A DNA stretch of 64,000 bases, taken from positions 186,001 through 250,000 of the forward strand of contig MU405227.1 in assembly GCA_022836615.1 (NCBI GenBank), read 5' to 3'. The translations under genes were made by a program, and so were the position numbers. Shown piece by piece: positions 45,625-58,310 of this stretch. The notes below the pieces were generated by a model that had not been told where the DNA came from, did no database searches, and saw only the letters and a list, made by a program, of their open reading frames with translations. Source of the stretch: Annulohypoxylon bovei var. microspora (lineage: Eukaryota > Ascomycota > Sordariomycetes > Xylariales > Hypoxylaceae). Each line of letters begins with the position of its first letter. Within the stretch, counting starts at the first letter, position 1.

Positions 45625-47474
45625 ATTGGGCGGTATAAGAGCTAAGTTGTTCTAAACTATTACCGTGTAGTGATGCCGCAATCGCGTGTCGATGGAGCTT
45701 CTTTTTTTTTTTTTGACGTAGTTGCGCCCAAGCGCGTTTGCACAGTTCAGCGTAGGTTCCACAATTGATTGCCTTAATTGGTACCTTGGTACGCTGCTGG
45801 GTAACTTGTGGCGGTGCACATTGGATAGAGTTCAATGTTGGATCTCGGTCCCACTGACAGTTTCAGTTTTATTACATAATAATTTAGTTCTACCTTTTCA
45901 GTTTAATAGGTGCCAGTGTTAGGTATCATAATGTCATCCAATAACATTTGAACCTTCTCAACTTTTCTCGGATCTGAAGATCTTACTACTATGCAGTATC
46001 TCTAACTACTAGTAAGTCCCTGGATATGTAGGTGCTGTCAATTGTTTGCGTTTCACGACTGCAACTCGGATTTGGCCGTGGGCATCCGGCTTCCATTATG
46101 AGTTTACCAAATGCTATAAACGGAACTACATGAATGTAGAGAGCTACCCATTATGGCAGAAGTACGCGATTATACCCAATCATTGCGACAGGAATTGCGA
46201 CCGGAAGGTAATAAGGGTCTTATGTAGTTGATAGACCGAGCATCTTGCCTCAGATATCTCCTTCTGGAATCTGGTTTCAAAAATCCTCAAGTCAGGGATG
46301 TTTCAGGTTTCTAGTTGCATTCACCCTAATTCTCTTGAATGCCAATAGCAAGACAACATATAGGCCCTTAGATAACTTGGCTCATATATCTAAGTGAGCT
46401 CCAAGACGAATGACATAATAATATGTCTTGGTCTGTTGTAAAATCCAGAAATCCTAGAGGATAGACGTCGACATGACGCCCATCGTTAAAGCATCTAGTC
46501 TAAGTGGCTGAGCAACTCTTGGCATGGGTTCTGCCCTGTCTGCCCTGTCTGCCTCGCCTGTCCATGGATTATTCCGCAAGTGGGACCCTAGTGGGCTGAA
46601 AAGACCCTTTGCGTCTCGAATAGCCTACACTGGTATTGTGACTTGTTACATAATGTCTTCAAGGGGTCCAACGAACGTGGATATGCAGGATATGCAACAT
46701 ATTCAGTCGAATATGAATTTCCTTTTCGCTCGTTCAAACATGTGTGAAGAATGACGGATTTCAGAATCGTGGAGTAGAATAGCTATCAGTAAAAGTACCT
46801 CGTATGGAAAGACGCCGTCAAAAGAACTGGTTTTAAAATAGAAACAGCGGAGGACGACTAGGACTGGGCAGCTGGGTTGACAGTTGGAAGTTATGGAGAC
46901 TATCTGCATGTCTGCATGTTCAATCGATTTCCAACCTGGTCGAGATCAGCCGCATAACGGGGGAGTTGCATACACTAAAGCATCGTCGCTAACCATGCTG
47001 AGATACCTGAGGTGGTAGGGTTGTTGACGATGAAAACTGCAGAAGTTGTCAATTTTGTATATGACAAGATATGAAGATGCCGTCTCTCCGAGACACGGAG
47101 GGCGGCCTCTTATTAAAATGGCTGATGTTCCCTATGTCGAGAAAGCGCCCGGGCATCCAAGGCGTCCCATATTTCGTATTGAGGTAAGATGAGAGATGAC
47201 GAACGCCAGATGATGGACAGAATGGGGTGCTTTGTACATTGTAGCGGTGGTGGCTGTACAATGTACCTACCCTCTAAGGACCCTTCAAGGCTAAAGGGAA
47301 GAAATTTGGAGCCAGTTACATAGATGTAGAGTTTGATAGCTTCACGCTAAATATTTAGCAGGTACACTAACAAACGCTACCGCTGGGTCCTACCGTCCCA
47401 GTGGAAAGCCGATCCGTAAAAACCCCCAGTTCTCATGTCAGCACTGCCCAGCAAGTAAAAAGACCCATTGAATG
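45625..47474. other. Intergenic region between divergent genes
   Basis: No gene was recognised in this 1.85-kb stretch. It holds a T-homopolymer at about 45700-45715 and only short frames. The right end leads into the long ATG-free leader of the UPF0658 gene. Confidence 0.55.
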
Positions 47475-48611
47475 CACCTTCTCTATCCCGGTCTCTTCAA
47501 GTTCCCCCGTCAGCTCTGAACATTTTGAACCAAACTTTGAAAGGTGGAAAAGAGGAAAAAATAATTACCTAGGACAAACTCAATTTTTTATTTCATTTAG
47601 ACAAAAACAACTCCAACCAAACAAACACGTCTTCTTTTTTTCAAGAATAGTCCTCTCACTCTATTCACCGATCTGGTTATTTTCTTGTGTTAATCGACTT
47701 AGGCCTGCATATCTTGGCTTGCAGAAGCAGACCACTGGCACTCCCCCTAACTACGCCATCGATTCGCTATACGAGGCATCTGAATACCCTTTATTTTGCC
47801 GCTCACTACAACCATATCACCATACGTCCCGCGTCGACACCAACAATCGCAGGGTAAGCTGTGTGTGTGACAAGGGAACTCAAACAAATCCCAAAAGATT
47901 TCTTTTTCGAACGCCTACCCCAGACGCGAAAGGCAGTCAAGTAATTCAGCCTAGCAGTCTAGGCCACCGGCCAGACCCGAATCTTACCCCTAGTTCATCC
48001 TCGTCACGGATCAAACCCATCGGCCTGTTTCAGCCAGCCCAGCACGTCCGAATCTCAATCGACCTGGTCAGCAATAATCTATTCTCACAGTTCTCATCAA
48101 CAAACCATTCAACATCCTCTCATCCGTGCCAAACCCACACGAAATATATTACAACGTCGTAGTATATCGACGTTGATTACTTCTACCGGTTTTAGAGTAA
48201 TATCTTCGTCCGCGAAACACAAATCCGACTTCTTTGTCTACTCTCGCATCATCCCTCTGACCAACCCATCCTCGCACCCCGCCGACTACCATTCGTATTG
48301 TTTAAGGCAGGTGGAAAAACAGTACAGATCGCCGAGACAAAGAATTGGGGTATCCAACCGCACTGTGACAACGACATTGCCAATACCTTTTTTCGATTAT
48401 TTCTATTCGCGCTCGCTATTTGTTTGACTCCTCCTTAAGTGAGGAGTCCCGTGCCATCAATCTGGCGTTCAATCGAGATTCTCCGTCATTTCTGGCTGGG
48501 GACTCTGAGGGCTTCCGGCAAATCCCATCTAATCAATCCTTCCATCAACCGCAACAAGAATACGCTCAGTACCCGCAGGCCGAGTTTCGTCCTCGGTACG
48601 AAGACTCAAAT
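47475..48611 (+). promoter_or_regulatory. 1.1-kb ATG-free leader / 5' UTR of the UPF0658 gene
   Basis: Reading line by line on the plus strand, the last ATG before the gene is at 47472-47474 and the next is the start codon at 48612. About 1137 nt contain no ATG in any of the three frames, whereas random DNA would have one roughly every 64 nt. Two open frames without any internal Met cross this segment, as expected from a leader under selection against upstream AUGs. A donor-like GTAAGC at 47854 suggests that a leader intron is possible. Confidence 0.65.
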
Positions 48612-49807
48612 ATGGCGTCCAAGAGTAATCGGGCAAGCAGCGTAGCGAAATCTACTGGCGAGATATTCACTAGGAAATGGCCGCGTATTTTCTTCATCGT
48701 CGCTGCATTGCAGGCCATCATCTGCATCGCCTTCGAGTCGTAAGTCGCTATCATTAAGCATATCTTTCAACCTCAAACTAATGACAAGCAATTTCTAGAT
48801 ATACCTTCTCCCAGTTTCAAACTGGCCTCAAAGACATGACTGACGAAGAGTGGGGGGGCAACAAGGACGATGGCAAAGCTCAAACCAAGACGATTCCTAC
48901 CTTCTTAGGTTTATTGATGCTTGGCTTTATCTATGACATCGTATTGGTCTGGGATGCGCTTCGCATGAAGAATACAATTCAGATTATTGGTCTATGTATC
49001 GCGAATCTGGCTTTCCTCGTCTATAGCGCCCTACAAATCGACCAAATCCACGTCGCCATCACTAGGTTAATAAGCTATAACGCTTTCAACAACTCTGAGA
49101 TTTGGTCCGAGGTTCAAGGCGAGCTGATTGCTATCCCATGCATCATCTCGCTAGTCACCGTTATTATAAGTTTTCTCGCCTGGAAGCTATATCAAGAATT
49201 CGCCTGGGATATCCTGAAGCACATAGGAGCTGACTACAGGATGAAGAAGCGATTCTTACATTACCAGGTTTGTCTGCATCATCCTAACCCCTTTATGCAT
49301 AACTAATGGTTTTGGCAGGTCTACATCGCTCTCTTGAAATTCGACTTTTTCTTCTTTGTCGGTTTTACCATTCAGTTTCTAGTCGTCGTTGGAGGCAAGA
49401 CCACTACCGAATTCACATTAACAGCCATCGCCATTCCCGTTACCATCATCATCCTCCTTTGCGCCGCATGGTTTACCCGACGCGAGTGGAAGCTCGGCAT
49501 GGGAATCGTCATGGTTTTCTATCTCGGCGGTCTCACCTACTTTATTTACAAACTGGCTCGAATCTACGACCCTGGCGAGGCCCAATATTACATGCCTGTT
49601 CGCAAGTCGCTGACGGCGTTCGCGGCCCTCACCATCATCCTCATCATCTTGACCATTATAAATGGTCTCGTCTGCATGCTCAACTTCGGCGCCGGTCTAA
49701 AGCACCACCTTAACACCCCCCGACAAGAAATCGACAAGGACCAAGCCAGCTACTCGATGCACGACGTCAAACAACCGCAACTACCAAGTAGGATGACAAT
49801 CGATTAA
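48612..49807 (+). CDS. UPF0658 Golgi apparatus membrane protein
   Basis: Three exons: 48612-48739, 48799-49267 and 49319-49807, introns of 59 and 51 bp; 361 residues. Eight hydrophobic spans are evident, among them IFFIVAALQAIICIAFES, TFLGLLMLGFIYDIVLVW, IIGLCIANLAFLVYSALQI, IAIPCIISLVTVIISFLAW, FTLTAIAIPVTIIILLCAAW, MGIVMVFYLGGLTYFIYKL and LTIILIILTIINGLVCML. The pattern and the FTRKWPRIFF entry and CMLNFGAGLK exit match the fungal UPF0658 family located in the Golgi in yeast-wide surveys. Its molecular function is not established. The frame stays open for 64 codons upstream of the ATG, but with no ATG, so 48612 is the first possible start on this transcript unless an upstream exon supplies one. 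Confidence 0.87.
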
Positions 49808-51511
49808 AAGGCGTATAAGTGACATAGATGTACAGAGCGATACGATTAAACGACCTTTTCTTTTTAAAGCATTTTCCAGATATCCAAGCCGAGTATGGCC
49901 CCTCTCCTAGAATGAGAAGGGGCATGGTTCTCATGGACTCGATTTCTTTTCGGCGTTCGGTAATCCAATCTAGGTTCAGTCCTCGAAGGAGTTATAGGAC
50001 ATATTTCTGTATTTTTTTCCGAAACCCTTAAAACCGTTTTACGAATTCGGTTGATCTGGATAGCATATGCCCAGCTGGGAGAGGCATTGCTGTGCCAGTA
50101 ACGTACCTAGTAAGGGAATACTAAATGGAATACCCCCAGTTCTATATCCTGGGTCGACGGTTGCATAGTTCGAGGTTCCGCGATAGAGACGACGGAAATC
50201 GGACTCTCGAGAACGCGTCATGTAGTTAGTCAGCGGAATGAAAATTGAAATTCCGCAAATCGTATCGAGTGTGTTCAATCGGGTGTTGCAACTTTGTGAC
50301 TTGATGCTTCTTTTTACTGGCTATCATAAGTTATTACAGATTCGACGTGTAGTCTAGGCTTGAAAGAAATCCGATTTTAGGAGTTAACCTTACGACGTCT
50401 TACTCAGATCCAGGTCATCCAAACTCACTCCGAGCCTTCAATGGGGTAAAGTCTGGGGTTGAGTAGTAGATTATAGCTTACAACTGGAGGAATCTTGGTG
50501 ATCATATCTTGTTTAAGGTTAGGCAAAGTCACTAATAATAGTTTTCGTAGATTTGTCGAACCAGCAAGACACTTTCGAAAGAGAGCATACACAGCACGAA
50601 AAGGGGTTACCAAGACCCAACCATTCCTAAGATTGGATCCAGCTCTTTCTACGTAGCATATCTCGGAAACGAATGGCGAAATAATAGCCCGCACCTGGGC
50701 CTTCTGCTATAATTATGTAGGTAAGTATCCAACGCACGAAGTCAAGGTCTTCGCCCCGAGGCTCCGCGCAACGTTCCGCGTCACGGTGGGGCCCCGAGAA
50801 GACGCCGGCATTACGAATACGACCCACGGCGCTCGGCTGCTCGGCTGCGGACTTGTGGGGATGGGATGGGGGGCGAGGCACGGCGCAAGCTTACGATGGG
50901 TGAGCGCTGGTTTTTTGAGGCTGATGTTGCAGGTTTGATTTTTTTTTAGATTGTGAGGATCGTATAATAATTTTGGGTAATTCAGGAGTCTTTCCGTTGA
51001 GAGAATAGCTGGCTGTGTTGGAGTGTTTGGACTATATAGCCCGGCTGCTGTGTATATATCTAGGATTTTAGTTTAAGGGGTAAGATAGACAGCTTGAACG
51101 TGCTGTGAATAGCTTGGATACGATCTTTCTAGTCGTTTTCTTTTACAATTAGGTATCTTTTATAAGTGCTTCTAGGATTATGTTTACATGTTCTGCAAAC
51201 TTAGAGGATATTTTGATGTATATTTGATGTTTCGGATGTAACTGATGGCTGAGTTTAAGTTTCTATCAACCCGTTCGAACGAATTCTGTTCTATCTGGAC
51301 AAATTTAAATGACACTATTAGAAGGCAAACAGCAGCTTGAATTAGCACATAATATTTTAAGAATATACAAATTGCAATCACATATAGAACAACACCGGAA
51401 CAAGCTTCGCCTACCCAGCATTCGCTTTCCAGCATTTTGCTAGCTCATAAAAGCTTACCTGCTGCATAAAAACACCACCCCCTTTTCTACAAATACAAAT
51501 ATCCACCAAAA
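49808..51511. other. Intergenic region without recognisable gene
   Basis: Only short frames occur. The segment from about 50930 to 51500 is AT-rich and probably contains the promoter of the gene at 51512. No repeats or RNA genes were recognised. Confidence 0.55.
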
Positions 51512-52024
51512 ATGACAACATCAAAACCAAGGCCAGTTTTTCTCTACGGGACTCTACGCGCCAAGTCGCTCCTCGCCTGGGCGCTGACAGGCGACGCATC
51601 CGACGTCTCTCTCGCGTCCCAGCTCATACAGCCCGCCAAAGTGTACGGGCATGCACGCTTCGCATTAAAATATCGAGACTACCCAGCAGCCGTTAAGCAC
51701 GCTCCATCTTCGTCTATAGATGGTTACTTATTCATACCAGAAACAACCTCCCAGCGCAAGAAGCTGGACGACTTCGAAGGCGAGGCATACAAGCCGGCCC
51801 CTGTGGATGTTATAGTTTTTGATTCTAATGGGAGCCCGAGGGAGGAGACGGTGGGGGCGGATATGTATTTATGGGCTGGTGATGAGGAGTTATTGACGGC
51901 GGAGCCGTGGGTGCTGGAGGTTTTTGAGAGGGAGAGGTTGGAGGATTGGCTGGGCTTGTTTGAGGGGATGGAACTTGTGGGGGAAGATGAAGATGATGAT
52001 GCCGTGATAAGACGCCGTGATTAA
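51512..52024 (+). CDS. Gamma-glutamylcyclotransferase-like (AIG2-type) protein
   Basis: 170 residues, intronless. The fold's opening motif is clear at residues 9-16 (VFLYGTLR), a glycine-containing loop that binds the gamma-glutamyl group, and the catalytic Glu is likely the first Glu of LDDFEGEAY (about residue 92). YPAAVKHAPSSSIDGYLFI matches the conserved middle strand of the AIG2/GGCT-like family. Known activity in the family is release of 5-oxoproline from gamma-glutamyl amines or dipeptides; the substrate here is not determined. The tail (residues 155-170) is very acidic, then basic. No signal peptide, so cytosolic. The ATG at 51512 sits eight residues before the first strand, as usual. 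Confidence 0.88.
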   Translation: MTTSKPRPVFLYGTLRAKSLLAWALTGDASDVSLASQLIQPAKVYGHARFALKYRDYPAAVKHAPSSSIDGYLFIPETTSQRKKLDDFEGEAYKPAPVDVIVFDSNGSPREETVGADMYLWAGDEELLTAEPWVLEVFERERLEDWLGLFEGMELVGEDEDDDAVIRRRD

Positions 52025-52521
52025 TTCATAGCATTTATTTACCTGAAAGAAATGATATATGAATGTGTTTGCTGTGTTGATTGAAAAGGGAAAAGAGAAG
52101 CGAGTTTGATCTAGAGGTAAGGGAACTAGGTGCCGTGGTTAAGGGGATGACTCGTATCCCTTAGTTGGGGTTGAACAACATTCCCTTCCTAGGAGATAGG
52201 TAGCGAGTCAACAGTACTGGTATGTTGTTATCTTTCATGGAAACAGCATAGGCTCAGACGAGGCTCAAATAAATTGTATGAATAATTGCGGTGAAAATAT
52301 TTATTTACGCCTCAAGCAATGGTATATCTACAGCAAAAGGAGTGTTTCATCAAGAACGCCTTTGAACCTAACCCCGCCGCCGTCGGCACACCCCTACCTA
52401 AGCAGCCCTCGCCCGTCACCGTACGCCAGAGTCGATGTCAATCTAACCCAAGTCTCATCTTACGCCTGAGATACCCGCACCGTAGAATGAGACGTGCCTC
52501 GGAGGTAAGGCGTCGTCTGCC
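52025..52521. other. Intergenic region between convergent genes
   Basis: The spacer holds the 3' ends of the cyclotransferase-like and RMD5 genes. No feature was recognised. Confidence 0.55.
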
Positions 52522-53913
52522 CTACAATATGATCTCCTTTGCGTCCTTCACGATGCCCTCGCTAGGGCAGTAGGGGCACTTGTACCGACTGCCCTTAGCC
52601 AGCTTCTGCAAGCTCTCCCTTGCCAGGACGTGGCCGCACGGCAGTATCACCGGCGGGTTCGATTCTGTGGTCTGGCCTCTGCTGACTGGGCAGACGAAGA
52701 TGGAGTGGTACATCATGCTTTTAGGAAGCGGCGTTTCGAAGGCGAGCTCGTCTGTCGTCGTCCACTCGGTGCCCTTCGCTTTCGCTAGGGATGTGTACTT
52801 GGCTAACACAGGTAGCGCAAGAGCTCCGGCCGTCGCGGCTACATACAGAGGGGACTCGGCTGACAGTCCTAACAAAGAGCAGAACTCGCGCGTGAACGAT
52901 GATGCGACCTCCTCGAAGGCGGCCGAGATGTCGAAGACGGAGCCGTAGGGCGAATCGGCCAGGTTCGGCGAGTAGACCAGCGCACAAGCGAGCTGCTGGA
53001 TTTCATGTAAGTGGCGCTGCTGGAAGCGGGTAAAAGTACCCCTAGCATATTTCAACGCGCCAAGCACCCCATTCTCCTGCGTGTCGGGTAACCCATTCAC
53101 AGCAGGTCCCTTGAATAACCATATAAACTGTAACTTGCAGAGCTCAAACTCCAGATTTGACCCTCGGGCTTCGAGCTCCACGTGATTTTCTCTTGCCCAG
53201 TTTATGGCGGGTAGTAGATTGTGGGCCTTGAGGGCGGAAAGGGTCGAGTACATATCGGCGAAGGAAGACTGCAATTCCCGAGACTGGAAAGCTGTCAGGT
53301 CGGAGGGGATGTCGGCGTCCGTTATAATGGTATCGGTAGGTGGTCGAGAGCGTGACCAAGCCGGATGTGAGGTAGATGTAGAGGGGGATTGCTGGGTTCG
53401 AGATTGAAAAGTTGGCGAGGTCTCGGACGATGGTTGTAACTCGTTTATGAAGGTAGAGGCCACCCCAAATTGACCCTCGCGTAGAAGATGCATAGCTATA
53501 GCACGATTTATGAGACTTGAATGGGGCTCCATGGGATCATGTTCAGTCGGCAGGGTGTCCTTAGAAAACGCCGTCTTTAGAGATTTGTTGAATTCATTCC
53601 ATGCCTTGTACACTTGATTCAAGTCACGATTCAACCCATCCAATTCCTCCTTGATCGGATTTTGCAGCTTAGTGAGGGTCAGACATGTCGTATGAGGATC
53701 ATTTGCTAAGAGATAAAATAATTAGCATCTAATTGACTATATTCGAGGATGAGGCGTCAATCAAAGAGGGATAAAGGGTGCTTTACCTGCTGCTACCTTC
53801 TCCCTCGCGGCGGTTAAAAGATTTATGATACTGTCTACATCTTCAACGGCATCCGATAGCTTGGCTGATCTGGTCAGCTTATCGAGGTCCTTCTGCAATT
53901 GCAGGACGGCCAT
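52522..53913 (-). CDS. rmd5: GID/CTLH complex RING subunit RMD5 (GID2)
   Basis: Two exons: 53913-53787 and 53705-52522, with an 81-bp intron (GTAAAG..TTAG); 436 residues. N-terminal helices start MAVLQLQKDLDKLTRSAKLS. A LisH-like segment lies near residue 130 (LINRAIAMHLLREGQFGVAS), followed by a CTLH/CRA region (ALKAHNLLPAINWARENHVE, then YSPNLADSPYG). The C-terminus is the degenerate RING of this family: FVCPVSRGQTTESNPPVILP, CGHVLARESLQKLAK and KCPYCP. Known role: with Gid9/Fyv10 it forms the catalytic RING pair of the GID ubiquitin ligase that degrades gluconeogenic enzymes when glucose returns. All RING cysteine and histidine positions typical for RMD5 appear to be present. Length fits the family. 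Confidence 0.92.
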
Positions 53914-54772
53914 CTGTTGCTTGAATGCTCGATATCGAGGGTGGCGTTGACAGATTGCTCAAAGGAGCTTCCAATCTCGACTTATTCCGGTGGCTCGTTC
54001 GAATATCGGGTTAGGTATCAATTGTAATGTCGGTTCTTATTCCCGTTGGAATAGTCTGAGCGCGGTATTGATTATAAATGTCAAACCGTTAAATTCACAA
54101 TCGTCAGATTTTAGAATGCCGTTGTCCGAATAATGTCGTAAGTTTGAATGTTGAAGATTCTAAGTTGCTAAGAATGGAGAGCTGCATTCCTACATGGTGT
54201 TGTGATACTGATAAGGATAAGGATAAGGTGATTACCCGACCTTGGAAATATCTTAAAGATACGGTTTACGTTTGCTTGTGTGAAGCTTCCAAGTTGCTTG
54301 TACATAGTTGCAAGTGTGGGTCTATCATTTGATTCGGCTATTGACTGTCCTTTTTCCGTTGAGTGGATCCTACATACATGCTTAGTCCACTCAGCAATGA
54401 CGCATATAAACCCCACTACGGGGCAACATTTTAGCATTCCCCTGGGACTATGTTAGGTTAGACAGGTTAGAATATAGCCGGATGTTTCAGGGGTCATTCA
54501 GGGCAGCTGAGCTCCGTCCCAGCTGCTTCCCTTGCTATGAGTTAGGTATGTACATACCTACATACATATAGCTATAGCTATTCCAACGTAACATCCGAGA
54601 TCACCGTCACATGCCAACTTTCCAACTTCTATACACATTTAACTATACGAACATTGAAAGTCATAGTGACCTTTGTCAAACTCCCGACGACTAGTCACTA
54701 TGCCCTCGATCTTACGGTTCGGCACACGATGAACATCAGAATAATACAAAATCGAGGGACAGTAGTGCAACA
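53914..54772. promoter_or_regulatory. Divergent promoter region of rmd5 and the STB6-like gene
   Basis: No gene was recognised. A short GATAAG tandem run lies at about 54210-54228 and TACATACC-type repeats at 54545-54570. The segment presumably holds both promoters. Confidence 0.5.
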
Positions 54773-57609
54773 ATGTCGTTGCGACCGCTTGTATCCTCGA
54801 GCGAACCTAAGGTTCATCGAGACGAAGAATCCGCATTGATGAGAGCATCGTCGCAAAAGAATTTGGTCGCGGGCCAACTGGACGGGTCCATAGCTTCCCT
54901 CGACTCCCGACAAACTACTCCTGCTCCCACGCCTTTACCCGTCCCATCCCGTCGCCATGTTATTATTCCGGATCCTGTGGCGTTTAGGTGGGTTGCGAAA
55001 GCTGGATGCTATAATTGAATAACTATACAAGTACTAAAGTCGCCTTCTATAGATACCTTGAAGAGGACCCCTGCGTTACCATCGTCGAGCGAAGACAGGT
55101 ACTTAAAGGTTACGAATTATACCTAGTCGAGCAATGGGCGTGCTCCCGTCAGTCACCAACACTTGTTATCGTTACTTATACTGGGGATGAGAAACATTCT
55201 GTTGTGGTTGGGGTATTGGGCGTTCCGGCCGATGAGAAAGCTTGGTCGTCAAGGTTGCGTGTCTATTTCAAGGCTATCCAAAAATACCATGCGCGACCGA
55301 AGGACACGAAGCTAGGCGAGCTGATGGTCACGAACTTAAGCAGCTTTCCTTCTGCTTTGACCGTTATACCCGTTCCCGATGGAGATATAAAGACACATCG
55401 AAGGGAATTTATCGTCAATGAGGATCTCAAAAGGTTAGGATGTTCCGGTCGATCTGGCATGACTTTATCCGAACCTGCCGGCGCAGCTAAGACCAAGTTC
55501 GCACAGCTGTATAAGACAGCCGACAAAATACTGTTCTCTGATGCCGTGGTCGAATTGGTTAAGATGTGCCAAGTGGCCCTATTCCTATTTGGAAAGCTAG
55601 ATCAGGTCTATATCGATGGGTTATTATGCGACATTACCGAAACTGCTATTGGGAATTGGTGGACCGAGTTTGGAGCAGAATATTACAACATAGAACCGGC
55701 CGATGGTATTTTGGGACCTACAACCGTCGCTGCGCTTCTCGGCTTATTGATGGGTGCACGCAATAGGCTGAGTTACTTTGGAGCTCCTGTCCCTAAGGAC
55801 GTCTTCGATATCGACGCCACCGAGAAAGGTATCTCCCACTTCCAGAAATACCAGAAGCTGGGGAGAACTCGCCGATTGGATCGACAGACCATGCACAAGC
55901 TTCATTCGGCGACGGCGAAAGCGGCAGCGGGCGAGGGCTGGGGTGTGCAGAAGGCGGTTAAGTCGACGATGACCGAAATAGGCGGGAAGCGAGGCGAGAT
56001 CGTACTTGGTATGGTCGGCGGCAGAGATAAAGGGGGGATCGGAGACATTGAAGGTCTCGATCTTGACAAATTTATCAGCCTAGCATCTGGAGAGCGTTCA
56101 AAATGGTTATGGCATGGCAAACCTAAGCGTTCGAATGCGGATAATCACGAAAAGCCGATGTCTGATATGAACAATATCCTATTCGGCAAAGAGGACCTTA
56201 GTCAAGCGAAGAGGGTACATTCGGCGCCTCTGGAGGATGAAGCGGAAACTCGTCGCCGAGAGGAGACTCCAGGTGTTTATTCTACCACCCCTGCGTCTGG
56301 GTCTGCGGTTAGTGTAGTAGACAGCCCTGGGGATAAGGATGCACTTCGGCGTGGGTTCAAGAGTGTCGCTCGGGATGCTCGCTCAGGTCTTGGGCGGATA
56401 AAAGACGCCGTTTATAGCGGAGGTGGTTTACGAGGCCACAATAGCCGGCCGTCAAAAGACGAGTCATCGGAAACTACCATCTCCGGACCGCGGTCCTCTC
56501 TGCTGTCGGAGTCCTCGGCGGGAATTTTAGCAAGTCCGAGTCCTGGTCCAGGCCAAGTCGGTAGGGCGTTCACCTGGAAGAACAAACCAGAGGAGTATAT
56601 GAATGGCGTGAAGAAAGAGAGGGAAATCGAATCCGCTCCGGCATCAGTGGCCTTGCTAGGATCAGAGGATACACCCCCCAAGGAACCGCGATCAAGCCTC
56701 CATGTGAACCGCGAAGCCCAGAAGCCGATAAACGGCGATATTAAACGAGTCTTACATGCTGTGGAGATACGGAATGAAGTCGCCGCGGCTGTCGAATCCT
56801 CGGTAGCTGGCTCTGTTGTCGCCGAGGGTGACTTACAAGGTCCGTTTATGGAGGCAGGACAAAAATTCAGCAACGCTTTGTCTAGGCTATATAGACGGCA
56901 CAGCATAAGCGTATCGCGGCCTCCAGATCGCTGTGGTCTGAATGAAGCCCGATGGGCTCGAAGGCTATCTTTTGGGGACGCCGAAGAAGCTGTTCTCCGG
57001 TGGGAGGAAATAACCGACCTTGAGCAGGACGAAGAAGCGGACAACCTAGCAGCATCGGAGAAACACGCATACCTCACAGAGCTCGCTAGGAGTCTTTACG
57101 TAAATATACTTGATGTTAAGCAGAGTATTGAGCCTTGGGTCGATGCAAAGATTAAGGAGATTGAGGATATCGACGACCATTACGCACAACAGCAAGACGA
57201 TTTACAAGATATCTACGAACAGCGCACCGACGCATACCGGCGTGCCAAAGACAATTCACAGGAGGCAGTCGCAGAGCAGCGGGCACGTATCACGGAAGCA
57301 CTCGGGGAGGTAGGAATGCAGGCGGCCAAGTTGGAATACGAGATTAACGCCCTCGTTTCCCGCGTCCAGGACGTCGAGGACGGAGTATCGCAGTTCGAGA
57401 TACAGGTAAACGATGTGGAGCGGAGGGCCGACGAGCTAAAGATGCAGCTTGAGACGGAGAGCTGGTTGCATTGGGCTGTGCGGACGCTGACGGGCATCGG
57501 GACAGGTCCGAACATTACGAGGCCGCGGCTGGAGCCTCCAAAGTCAAAGTCAAAGTCAAAGTCACAGTCGCAGTCACAGCCGCAGTCACAATCACAACAG
57601 AAACGATGA
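54773..57609 (+). CDS. STB6-like Sin3-binding protein
   Basis: Two exons, 54773-54987 and 55053-57609, joined over a 65-bp intron (GTGGGT..ATAG); 923 residues. The splice creates IPDPVAFRYLEEDPCVTIVE, followed by RRQVLKGYELYLVEQWACSR, the hallmark of the STB6 N-terminal domain found in fungal Sin3-binding proteins. It extends to about residue 360, including a helical block with ADGILGPTTVAALLGLLMGA. The centre is Ser/Pro-rich and probably disordered; residues about 690-870 are a charged coiled coil. The C-terminus is a tandem KS/QS repeat (57538-57600) built from a CAAAGT/CACAGT unit. Known from yeast: Stb2/Stb6 bind the Sin3 repressor and affect mannosylation or transcription; the precise function in filamentous fungi is unclear. 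Confidence 0.85.
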
Positions 57610-58310
57610 TCATCGGTGTTTTCTTTTCTTATTACTTCTAGCTGTCACATACCTATTTTGCTGGAGATTGGTTTATTTTTTATTTTTTATCTTTTCCACT
57701 ATGGCATAGGAAAAAAAAGGGGAAGGGCAAGCATAGCATTTGGCAAAGCGAGCATTCGGAGTTTGGCGAGTTGATCATCCGCTCTTACGCAACACGTGTA
57801 TTTCTAGATACTCGGTCGGTGTAATAGATGCTATTCGTATCTTCATTGGCATAATACTTATTTCCATTTTGTGCTTGTTAAACGTGTACCTCTAATTCGT
57901 ATAGGAAATTAATAATATTATGTAATGTAATGCCGACAACCAGGTGGCACCAACTGAGAGCGTCGTTGATGTCATTGGTGGATCTCTGATTATGTAATAA
58001 TGTCCGAGCCGGGAATGTCCGGAGATCTGTTGGGTAAGGAAGAACGAAAGGACGAAAGAACGGCCCAGATCCTTACTATCACCACGTGATTCAACTGCCT
58101 GACGGACTTATCGGGCTACAGTACCTAATTAACCTGCTCGTGGAAATGAAAAGCTGCCCTTTCAACCGTTCAACTTCATTCCGATCCTTCTCAACGCTTA
58201 CTCACGCCTACACGTACACAAACAAACACGACCATCTTTCACCGAGTCGCCTTTCCCTCCATCTTATACCTACATAGGTAATATAAGTCTATCGTTAACT
58301 CCCCTTCGAA
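57610..58310. other. Intergenic region upstream of the LETM1 gene
   Basis: The segment contains the end of the STB6-like transcript and the promoter of the LETM1-type gene. No other feature was recognised. Confidence 0.55.

Noticed and set aside
47401..48162. 254-codon plus-strand frame
   Set aside because: It starts with GTG and has no internal Met and no domain; best explained as part of the ATG-free leader of the next gene.
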